Assembly: GCA_045126595.1 (NCBI GenBank)
Contig: JBGVOS010000075.1
Span: forward strand, 1 to 46,457
DNA: 46,457 nucleotides
Origin: UBA1189 sp045126595
GTDB lineage: Bacteria > Bacteroidota > Bacteroidia > Bacteroidales > Bacteroidaceae
Reading direction: 5' to 3'
Shown piece by piece: positions 1 to 6,816 of this stretch; the stretch's first letter is position 1; each line of letters starts with the position of its first letter. The notes beneath the pieces are model-generated. The model was not told the origin of the DNA. It ran no database searches and saw nothing but the letters and a program-made list of their open reading frames with translations. The position numbers and the translations under genes were made by a program.

Positions 1-507
1 GATGCTCACGCCCGTGATGTCAGCAATTTCCTTAAAACTGAGATCTTGATAAAAACGCATATATACGACTTCACGCTGATTATCTGGCAAAGCATCTACG
101 AGACGGCGCACATCAGTAAGGGTCTGTTCGTTTACCATCTGCGTTTCAATATTATCGTCGCAGAGGTCTGCATCATTTAAAAGATCCATCTCCGTCTCAT
201 CGTTCGACACCGTATTCTCGTTACGTTCCTGACGGAAGCCATCGATAATCATATTGTGAGCAATACGTATAAGCCATGCACTAAACTTGCCACTGGCCGT
301 ATAGCGTCCCTGCTGGATGGTAGTGATAGCCTTGACAAAAGTTTCTTGAAAAATATCTTCTGCCACCTCCTGACTACGCACAATAAAATAGATATAATTG
401 AAAAGTTTGCCCTGATAACGAGCGAGCAACTCATCAAACGCCTTATTATCACCTTCTGAATAACGAGCCACCAACATATCGTCGGTGAACTGATTCAAGT
501 TTTCCAT
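1..507 (-). CDS. ECF RNA polymerase sigma factor (partial, C-terminus beyond left edge)
   Basis: Reading frame of 169 codons from an ATG at 507 that runs off the left edge without a stop. Region 2 is clear (the EDIFQETFVKA stretch around residue 50, then FSAWLIRIAHNMIIDGFR), followed by an acidic linker and the start of region 4 (ALPDNQREVVYMRFYQDLSFKEIA, then the helix-turn-helix). It would direct core RNA polymerase to a small regulon. The length and the linker rich in N and D are normal for Bacteroidetes ECF factors. It lies downstream of dnaK on the same strand, but a terminator at 731-762 separates them, so it probably has its own promoter within 508-730. I could not pick a convincing one. 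Whether an anti-sigma gene follows is outside the window. Confidence 0.9.
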   Translation of the reverse strand, partial: MENLNQFTDDMLVARYSEGDNKAFDELLARYQGKLFNYIYFIVRSQEVAEDIFQETFVKAITTIQQGRYTASGKFSAWLIRIAHNMIIDGFRQERNENTVSNDETEMDLLNDADLCDDNIETQMVNEQTLTDVRRLVDALPDNQREVVYMRFYQDLSFKEIADITGVSI

Positions 508-581
508 TACTGCTTACTATTATTGTTTTAGAGTAAGAGTGTTTCGATAGGCGGTCTTTATTTGAGTTACTATTTATTTTA

Positions 582-619
582 TTCCGTTGGCAATAATTGC
601 ACATGGTTTCCGTTGGCAA
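582..619. repeat. Direct repeat TTCCGTTGGCAA, two copies
   Basis: TTCCGTTGGCAA occurs at 582-593 and again at 608-619, start to start 26 bp, in the 288-bp gap between the sigma factor and dnaK. Each copy carries the half-palindrome TTGGCAA. The position, 75-110 bp upstream of the sigma factor start, would suit a regulator site, but nothing shows which protein would bind. Confidence 0.45.
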
Positions 620-730
620 AGAAAAGCATAATTTTGTTATCATGCAACATTTTTGCCCAATTTTAACACAATAAGGTATATTTTTGTCCGTTATACGATT
701 CCTACAGATTGGTTCTATTGTAAAAATCAT

Positions 731-762
731 AAAAAATAGGCTGACCCATAGATCAGCCTATT
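731..762 (-). terminator. Intrinsic terminator of dnaK
   Basis: Perfect 10-bp inverted repeat: AATAGGCTGA at 735-744 and TCAGCCTATT at 753-762, with an 8-nt loop. On the minus strand it is followed at once by four further T residues (731-734). It lies 33 bp after the dnaK stop codon. Confidence 0.85.
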
Positions 763-795
763 CTCTAATTAATCCTTGTTGTTTATTATCCTAGA

Positions 796-2700
796 TTACT
801 TCACTTCCTCGAAGTCGGCATCCTGGATGTTATCACCCTGAGCACCACCCTGTGCATTATCGGCACCGGGCTGAGGACCTGTCTGCTGGCCACCGGTCTG
901 TGCGTACATCTCGGCACTTGCTGCCTGGAAGGCGGTGTTGAGCTCGTTCATCGCTGCGTCGATGGCTGCGAGGTCTTGTGACTTGTGAGCCTCCTTGAGC
1001 TTCTCGAAAGCGGCCTCGATGGGAGCCTTCTTGTCGGCAGGGATCTTGTCGCCGAGTTCCTTGAGCTGGTTCTCGGTCTGGAAGATCATTGAGTCGGCCT
1101 GGTTGAGCTTGTCTACCTTCTCGCGCTCCTTGCGGTCGGCCTCTGCGTTGGCTTCAGCCTCGGCCTTCATGCGCTCGATCTCCTCCTTGCTGAGACCTGA
1201 TGACGCCTCGATGCGGATAGCCTGCTCCTTACCGGTAGCCTTATCCTTGGCTGATACCTTGAGGATACCGTTGGCGTCGATATCGAAGGTTACCTCGATC
1301 TGAGGTACACCACGACGTGCGGGAGCGATGCCGGTGAGGTTGAACTGACCGATAGACTTGTTCTGTGCAGCCATGGGACGTTCGCCCTGGAGTACGTGGA
1401 TGGTTACCTCTGTCTGGTTGTCGGCAGCGGTTGAGAACACCTCGCTCTTCTTGCAGGGGATGGTGGTGTTGGCATCGATGAGCTTGGTCATCACGCCACC
1501 CATGGTCTCGATACCCATTGAGAGGGGAGTAACGTCGAGCAGTACGATGTCGCCTACACCGCCCTCCTTGTTGAGCACAGCACCCTGGATAGAGGCTCCG
1601 AGAGCAACCACTTCGTCGGGGTTAACGCCCTTTGAAGGAGCCTTACCGAAGTATTCCTGTACGATCTGCTGTACGGCGGGGATACGGGTTGAACCACCTA
1701 CGAGGATTACCTCGTCGATATCACCTACGCTGATCTTGGCATCGGCTACAGCCTTGCGGCAGGGCTCGATACATGCCTGGATGAGGTTGTGAGCCAAGGC
1801 TTCGAACTTAGCACGTGTGAGGGTCTTCACCAAGTGGCGGGGAACACCTGCTACGGGCATGATGTAGGGGAGGTTGATCTCTGTAGAAGTTGATGAAGAG
1901 AGCTCAATCTTGGCCTTCTCGGCAGCCTCTTTAAGACGCTGGAGAGCCATGGGGTCCTGAGTGAGGTCGGCACCCTCGTCGTTCTTGAACTCCTGTACGA
2001 GCCAGTCGATGATTACCTGGTCGAAGTCGTCACCACCAAGGTGAGTGTCACCGTTGGTAGAGAGCACTTCAAATACGCCACCACCGAACTCGAGGATAGA
2101 GATATCAAATGTACCGCCACCGAGGTCGAATACGGCAATCTTCATATCCTTATTAGCCTTGTCGATACCGTAGGCAAGAGCGGCAGCTGTAGGCTCGTTC
2201 ACGATACGCTTTACCTCGAGACCAGCAATCTGACCGGCCTCCTTGGTAGCCTGACGCTGTGAGTCTGAGAAGTAGGCGGGTACGGTGATAACGGCCTCTG
2301 TCACCTCCTGGCCGAGGTAGTCCTCAGCAGTCTTCTTCATCTTCTGGAGAATCATAGCTGAGATCTCCTGGGGAGTATACTTGTGACCGTCGATGTCAAC
2401 GAGGGGGAGGTTGTTGTCGCCACGTACTACGGGGTAGGGTACGCGTGAAACCTCTTTCTGTACCTGGTCCCAGGTCTCACCCATGAAACGCTTGATAGAG
2501 TAGATGGTGCGCTTGGGGTTGGTGATAGCCTGACGCTTGGCAGGGTCGCCCACCTTGCGCTCGCCACCGTCAACGAATGCTACTACCGAAGGAGTAGTGC
2601 GCTTGCCTTCGCTGTTGGCGATTACTACGGGTTCGTTACCTTCAAATACTGCAACACATGAGTTGGTTGTACCTAAGTCAATACCAATAATCTTTCCCAT
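796..2700 (-). CDS. dnaK: Molecular chaperone DnaK (Hsp70)
   Basis: Full-length Hsp70 of 634 residues. It binds exposed hydrophobic segments of unfolded proteins in the cytoplasm and cycles through ATP hydrolysis driven by DnaJ and GrpE. The N-terminal ATPase domain begins with IIGIDLGTTNSCVAVFEG and carries VFDLGGGTFDISILE and the adenosine motif VILVGGSTRIPAVQ. The substrate-binding domain follows, with LLDVTPLSMGIETMGGVMTKLI, then the helical lid and a Gly/Gln-rich tail ending EEVK. No dnaJ or grpE adjoins it, so it stands alone as usual in Bacteroidales. It is transcribed divergently from recA across a 382-bp gap and ends at its own terminator. I found no strong Bacteroidetes -7 box for it; the nearest match is about 2731-2738. 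Confidence 0.98.
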   Translation of the reverse strand: MGKIIGIDLGTTNSCVAVFEGNEPVVIANSEGKRTTPSVVAFVDGGERKVGDPAKRQAITNPKRTIYSIKRFMGETWDQVQKEVSRVPYPVVRGDNNLPLVDIDGHKYTPQEISAMILQKMKKTAEDYLGQEVTEAVITVPAYFSDSQRQATKEAGQIAGLEVKRIVNEPTAAALAYGIDKANKDMKIAVFDLGGGTFDISILEFGGGVFEVLSTNGDTHLGGDDFDQVIIDWLVQEFKNDEGADLTQDPMALQRLKEAAEKAKIELSSSTSTEINLPYIMPVAGVPRHLVKTLTRAKFEALAHNLIQACIEPCRKAVADAKISVGDIDEVILVGGSTRIPAVQQIVQEYFGKAPSKGVNPDEVVALGASIQGAVLNKEGGVGDIVLLDVTPLSMGIETMGGVMTKLIDANTTIPCKKSEVFSTAADNQTEVTIHVLQGERPMAAQNKSIGQFNLTGIAPARRGVPQIEVTFDIDANGILKVSAKDKATGKEQAIRIEASSGLSKEEIERMKAEAEANAEADRKEREKVDKLNQADSMIFQTENQLKELGDKIPADKKAPIEAAFEKLKEAHKSQDLAAIDAAMNELNTAFQAASAEMYAQTGGQQTGPQPGADNAQGGAQGDNIQDADFEEVK

Positions 2701-2824
2701 TTTCTTATTCTTTTTTAATTGTTAATATTCAAAACTTGTTTCTGTAGGCCTTTGTTCGGCGGTTAATCTTTTTTAGTGCCAAGGACCTTACGCCGATATA
2801 TAGGACAAATGGTGTGCCACGGGA

Positions 2825-2852
2825 AAAGTTGAAAGAGGGAAGAGGAAAGAGG
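2825..2852. repeat. Heptamer array (AAAGAGG type), 4 units
   Basis: Four consecutive 7-bp units, AAAGTTG, AAAGAGG, GAAGAGG and AAAGAGG, followed by the related AAAGTTT. It is purine-rich on the plus strand. It belongs to the degenerate heptamer family found elsewhere in the window and lies about 125 bp upstream of the dnaK start. Confidence 0.6.
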
Positions 2853-2936
2853 AAAGTTTTTCTGTCATGCATTGTGACATGATGGCAGAAAATAACTTTT
2901 TCGTATGACAATAGTGTACAATTCGGAAAATGTTTG

Positions 2937-2944
2937 TATCTTTG
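2937..2944 (+). promoter_or_regulatory. recA -7 box
   Basis: TATCTTTG matches the Bacteroidetes -7 consensus TAnnTTTG. The -33 region about 20 nt upstream is a poor match, so activity may need an activator or may be weak. It predicts a transcript start near 2950 and a 5' leader of about 130 nt. Confidence 0.6.
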
Positions 2945-3082
2945 CGGTAAACCGCGAAGGTTGTAGGCACTTGCTGGGAATAAACGAGTTTATTCGCTCG
3001 TTTTTGACAACCTTTGTTGAGGAGTTCGGTATTTAGGAGTTCAGACTCCTGAACTACGTATTATAGTAATATAAGTATATAT

Positions 3083-4114
3083 ATGGCAAAGAAAGAAGAA
3101 GTAGTAGCGGCAGGTTCGCCTGCCGATAAGTTGAAAGCCTTGCAAGCTGCGATGGACCGTATCGAAAAGAATTTCGGTAAGGGCTCCATCATGAAGCTCG
3201 GTGACGACAATATACAGGAGATTGAGGTTATCCACACGGGGTCGCTCGGATTGGATGTGGCCCTTGGCGTTGGCGGTTATCCCCGTGGACGTATCATTGA
3301 GATCTATGGTCCTGAGTCATCAGGTAAGACCACATTGGCTATTCATGCCATTGCTGAGGCGCAGAAGAATGGTGGTATCGCTGCCATCATCGATGCCGAG
3401 CATGCCTTCGACCGCTTCTATGCACAGAAGTTGGGTGTGGATGTGAACAGTCTGCTTATCGCACAGCCCGACAATGGCGAGCAAGCCCTCGAGATTGCTG
3501 ACCAGCTCATCTCATCGGCTGCCGTAGACCTCGTCATCATCGACTCTGTAGCAGCCTTGACTCCGAAGGCCGAGATTGAGGGTGACATGGGCGACAACAA
3601 GGTGGGTCTCCAGGCACGTCTCATGAGCCAGGCACTGCGTAAGCTCACTGCTACCATATCGAAGACCAACACCACCTGTATCTTCATCAACCAATTGCGC
3701 GAGAAGATTGGCGTGATGTTCGGTAACCCTGAAACCACGACCGGTGGTAATGCCCTGAAGTTCTACGCATCGGTACGTATCGATATCCGCAAGTCGACTC
3801 CCATTAAGGATGGCGAGGAGGTACTCGGTCACCTCACCAAGGTGAAGATTGTGAAGAACAAGGTGGCACCTCCCTTCCGCAAGGCTGAGTTTGACATCAT
3901 GTTCGGTGAAGGTATCTCAAAGATTGGCGAGATTATCGACCTTGGCGTAGATCATGGTATCATCAAGAAGTCGGGCTCATGGTTCTCCTATGGCGAGACC
4001 AAACTGGCTCAGGGTCGCGATGCCGTGAAGCAGCTCCTTGCCGACAATCCCGAATTGGCCGAAGAACTCGAGGCCAAGATTGTGGAGGCACTAACCAGGA
4101 AGTCGGAGGAGTAA
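3083..4114 (+). CDS. recA: Recombinase RecA
   Basis: RecA forms ATP-dependent filaments on single-stranded DNA, drives homologous strand exchange and stimulates LexA-type cleavage. The 343-residue length is typical. Walker A is GPESSGKT at residues 76-83, Walker B is in VDLVIIDSVAAL, and loop L2 lies around FINQLREKIGVMFGNPETTTGGNALKFYAS. The C-terminus is short and acidic. The ATG at 3083 follows a structured leader with no clear Shine-Dalgarno sequence. It stands alone, divergent from dnaK, with nagB 85 bp downstream. I see no obvious SOS box. Between recA and nagB a degraded relative of the GTCATCCTGAG repeat may be present at 4122-4142. Confidence 0.98.
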   Translation: MAKKEEVVAAGSPADKLKALQAAMDRIEKNFGKGSIMKLGDDNIQEIEVIHTGSLGLDVALGVGGYPRGRIIEIYGPESSGKTTLAIHAIAEAQKNGGIAAIIDAEHAFDRFYAQKLGVDVNSLLIAQPDNGEQALEIADQLISSAAVDLVIIDSVAALTPKAEIEGDMGDNKVGLQARLMSQALRKLTATISKTNTTCIFINQLREKIGVMFGNPETTTGGNALKFYASVRIDIRKSTPIKDGEEVLGHLTKVKIVKNKVAPPFRKAEFDIMFGEGISKIGEIIDLGVDHGIIKKSGSWFSYGETKLAQGRDAVKQLLADNPELAEELEAKIVEALTRKSEE

Positions 4115-4199
4115 AGGACATTGTCAGCCTGAGCATGACACAGAAAATTAGTTAATAAATATAACCAACATAATTCATAAATTATTAAACAGTAAAGTT

Positions 4200-4991
4200 A
4201 TGCGTTTAATTATCCAGAAAAACCCGCAGCAGATGGCAGTATGGGCTGCCACTCACATCGTAAAGAGAATCAATGAGTTCGGTCCCACACCCGAGAAACC
4301 TTTCGTGCTCGGTCTTCCCACTGGTGGCACACCCTTGGCTACCTACAAGGAACTTATCCGTCTGCACAAGGAGGGTAAGGTAAGTTTCCAGAACGTAGTA
4401 ACCTTCAACATGGACGAGTACTGCAACCTCCCCGAGGATCATCCCGAGAGCTACCACTCATTCATGTGGAACAACTTCTTCAGCCACGTTGATGTGAAGA
4501 AGGAGAACGTAAACATCCTTAACGGTAATGCCGAGAACCTCGAGGCAGAGTGCGCTCGCTACGAAGAGAAAATCAAGTCATACGGCGGTATCGACCTCTT
4601 CATGGGTGGTATCGGTCCTGACGGCCACATCGCATTCAACGAGCCGGGTTCATCACTCACCTCACGCACTCGTGTGAAGACCTTGACTACCGACACCATC
4701 ATTGCCAACTCACGCTTCTTCGACAACGACGTGAATAAGGTGCCCAAGACCGCCGTTACTGTAGGTGTTGGCACCGTGATGGACGCCAAGGAGGTGCTCA
4801 TCCTCGCCAACGGCCACAACAAGGCCCAGGCTCTCTACCACGCTGTTGAGGGTGCCATCACTCAGATGTGGACCATCAGCGTACTCCAGCTCCACCCCCA
4901 CGGCATCATCGTATGTGACGACGCCGCTACCGTAGAACTCAAGGTAGGTACCGTAAACTACTTCAAGGATATCGAGAAGGATAACCTCTAA
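4200..4991 (+). CDS. nagB: Glucosamine-6-phosphate deaminase
   Basis: Converts glucosamine 6-phosphate to fructose 6-phosphate and ammonia, feeding amino sugars from mucin, chitin or peptidoglycan into glycolysis. The 263 residues align without gaps in the active-site region with the Escherichia coli enzyme: Asp72 in FNMDEYCNLP, then Asp141, His143 and Glu148 in GIGPDGHIAFNEPGSS. The phosphate-binding loop is GLPTGGTP at 38-45. The end at FKDIEKDNL is close to the usual family length, so the protein appears complete. No nagA or nag transporter adjoins it. It is followed by a strong intrinsic terminator. Confidence 0.97.
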   Translation: MRLIIQKNPQQMAVWAATHIVKRINEFGPTPEKPFVLGLPTGGTPLATYKELIRLHKEGKVSFQNVVTFNMDEYCNLPEDHPESYHSFMWNNFFSHVDVKKENVNILNGNAENLEAECARYEEKIKSYGGIDLFMGGIGPDGHIAFNEPGSSLTSRTRVKTLTTDTIIANSRFFDNDVNKVPKTAVTVGVGTVMDAKEVLILANGHNKAQALYHAVEGAITQMWTISVLQLHPHGIIVCDDAATVELKVGTVNYFKDIEKDNL

Positions 4992-5326
4992 TCCTCGCTT
5001 GAAGGAAAACGGATAGTTCCGATTGAAAAACGAACAAAGTTTTTTAATCGAACGGTTCCAATAGTTTTATCAGACGGTTCTGATTCTTCCATCAGCACCG
5101 TCTGTTTTTTTTTGTAATTTTCAGGCTTAAATATATGATAAAATATATCAAGAATCCCCTATACTTCTTAAAGATTCATCCATTTCCGACATAGCTTCAC
5201 CTAAATTCCATCGTCACTCTACCCATGAGATCATTGAACTAATTTCTCTAAGTTCTATCGGAATGAATTTGCCTAAAAATAAGAGTTGCAAATCAAACAA
5301 AAAGCAATCCGATTTGTTCATCAATC
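4992..5326. other. nagB-radA convergent intergenic region
   Basis: 335 bp without a gene. The first 120 bp hold two consecutive hairpins: a 12-bp stem at 5020-5050 (CGATTGAAAAAC with GTTTTTTAATCG, one wobble pair) and the terminator at 5071-5113. The remaining 210 bp are AT-rich and I see no repeat, promoter or reading frame in them. Confidence 0.6.
5071..5113 (+). terminator. Intrinsic terminator of nagB
   Basis: CAGACGGT at 5071-5078 pairs with ACCGTCTG at 5097-5104, and an inner stem CTGAT/ATCAG extends it. A run of nine T follows (5105-5113). This is the strongest terminator in the window. Confidence 0.92.
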
Positions 5327-6694
5327 CTACCCGAACAATATTCTGAATGCCTCTTCTACCTTACGCACGGGACATATCTCAATACCGAAACGCGTAGCGT
5401 CGAGGCCCTGCATGTTGTGCTTAGGGATGATGATTTGCTTGAAGCCCAGCTTCTCGGCTTCGGCAATGCGTTGCTCGATGCGGCTCACAGGGCGTATTTC
5501 GCCCGAAAGGCCAACCTCGCCTGCCATGCATACGGTAGGTTCTATCTCGGTATCCATATTGCTCGAGAGAATGGCGCTGATGACGCTGAGGTCGATGGCG
5601 GGGTCGTTGACGCGGAGGCCACCGGCGATATTGAGGAATACATCCTTCTGTACCAATTTGAAGCCTACACGTTTTTCGAGCACGGCAAGAAGCATATTCA
5701 TACGACGGAGATCGAAGCCCGTAGCTGAGCGCTGCGGTGTGCCATAGGCTGCGGTGCTCACAAGCGCTTGTGTCTCGATGAGGAAGGGACGTATGCCCTC
5801 GATAGCCGAGGCAATGGCGATACCACTCATACCCTCGTGGCGGTCAGTGAGGAGCAGTTCCGAAGGGTTGCTCACCTGGCGGAGGCCATCGCCGCGCATC
5901 TCATAGATGCCCAGCTCGGCAGTGCTGCCAAAGCGGTTCTTGATGCCACGCAGGATGCGGTACATATAGTGCTGGTCGCCCTCGAACTGGAGCACGCAGT
6001 CGACAATGTGTTCCAATATCTTGGGGCCAGCGATACTGCCCTCCTTATTGATATGGCCTATGAGGATGGTGGGAATGTTGCTTTCTTTGGTGAATTTGAG
6101 CAATGAGGCGGCACATTCGCGTATCTGTACGATACTTCCTGGGGATGATTCGGCTGTCTCGGTAGAGATCGTCTGTATGGAATCGATGATGATGATGTCG
6201 GGTTGCGTCTCCTTGATGTGGGCATATATCTTTTCCAGTGAGGTTTCGCACACGATGAACAGGTTGGTGTCGGTGTGGGCGATGCGATCGGCGCGTAGCT
6301 TGAGTTGGCGTGCACTCTCCTCACCCGACACGTAGAGCACGCGCTGCTCGGGCATGTGTAGCACAGTTTGTAGTACTAGTGTGCTCTTGCCTATACCAGG
6401 TTCGCCACCGAGGAGGATGAGTGAGCCGGGGACGAGACCTCCTCCCAGCACGCGGTTCAATTCTTCGTCGTGCATGTCGATACGGGGTTCCTCACCTGTG
6501 GCAATCTCTTCGAGGCGTATGGGGCGTGCCTTCTCGAAAGTGAAGCCCGAAGCAGCACGTTTTTCTGCTGTCGCTGGGCGAACCACCTGCTCTTTCATTG
6601 TGTTCCATGCACCACACGAGGGGCAGCGGCCTGCCCACTTGGGAGAGTCGTAGCCACATTCGGAACATACGTATGCAATCTTTTCCTTTGCCAT
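5327..6694 (-). CDS. radA: DNA repair protein RadA (Sms)
   Basis: RecA-related hexameric helicase that promotes branch migration of recombination intermediates. The 455-residue protein starts at MAKEKIAYVC (ATG at 6694). An upstream in-frame ATG would add 32 residues without family resemblance. It has the zinc finger C10-x2-C13...C24-x2-C27, Walker A GGEPGIGKST near 96-105, the RadA signature KNRFG around residue 255, and a C-terminal Lon-protease-like domain (IAGGLRVNDPAIDLSVI, GEVGLSGEIRPV). Length and order of domains are normal. It is convergent with nagB and divergent from the GH2 gene at 6817. Confidence 0.97.
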   Translation of the reverse strand: MAKEKIAYVCSECGYDSPKWAGRCPSCGAWNTMKEQVVRPATAEKRAASGFTFEKARPIRLEEIATGEEPRIDMHDEELNRVLGGGLVPGSLILLGGEPGIGKSTLVLQTVLHMPEQRVLYVSGEESARQLKLRADRIAHTDTNLFIVCETSLEKIYAHIKETQPDIIIIDSIQTISTETAESSPGSIVQIRECAASLLKFTKESNIPTILIGHINKEGSIAGPKILEHIVDCVLQFEGDQHYMYRILRGIKNRFGSTAELGIYEMRGDGLRQVSNPSELLLTDRHEGMSGIAIASAIEGIRPFLIETQALVSTAAYGTPQRSATGFDLRRMNMLLAVLEKRVGFKLVQKDVFLNIAGGLRVNDPAIDLSVISAILSSNMDTEIEPTVCMAGEVGLSGEIRPVSRIEQRIAEAEKLGFKQIIIPKHNMQGLDATRFGIEICPVRKVEEAFRILFG

Positions 6695-6756
6695 ATCCTC
6701 TATATATAAATATAGGTGCGAAGATAATGAAAAAATAGGTGAAACGGCGCGTATTG

Positions 6757-6787
6757 TTTGATATTTATCATTGTTTTTATACATTTG
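6757..6787 (+). promoter_or_regulatory. Promoter of the GH2 glycosidase gene
   Basis: TTTG at 6757-6760, a 19-nt spacer, then TACATTTG at 6780-6787: a full match to the Bacteroidetes TTTG-N19-TAnnTTTG promoter, ending 29 nt before the start codon. Confidence 0.85.
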
Positions 6788-6816
6788 CATAGTTTGATTT
6801 ATAATTCACTATATCT

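Larger units (their letters stand above)
2701..3082. other. dnaK-recA divergent intergenic region
   Basis: This 382-bp gap holds no convincing gene. It contains a short heptamer array at 2825-2852 (AAAGTTG, AAAGAGG, GAAGAGG, AAAGAGG), a GATATATAGG tract at 2795-2804, the recA -7 box at 2937-2944, and a recA leader of about 130 nt with several hairpins. One pair of hairpins is mutually exclusive: GAATAAA 2978-2984 with TTTATTC 2989-2995, against AAACGAG 2982-2988 with CTCGTTT 2997-3003. Confidence 0.6.

Noticed and set aside
449..730. 93-residue frame in the gap before dnaK on the minus strand
   Set aside because: Overlaps the dnaK terminator and the start of the sigma factor gene; composition is that of AT-rich non-coding DNA and it has no recognisable features.
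6695..6790. 32-residue N-terminal extension of radA
   Set aside because: RadA begins directly before its zinc finger; the extension lies in AT-rich intergenic sequence and overlaps the divergent GH2 promoter.
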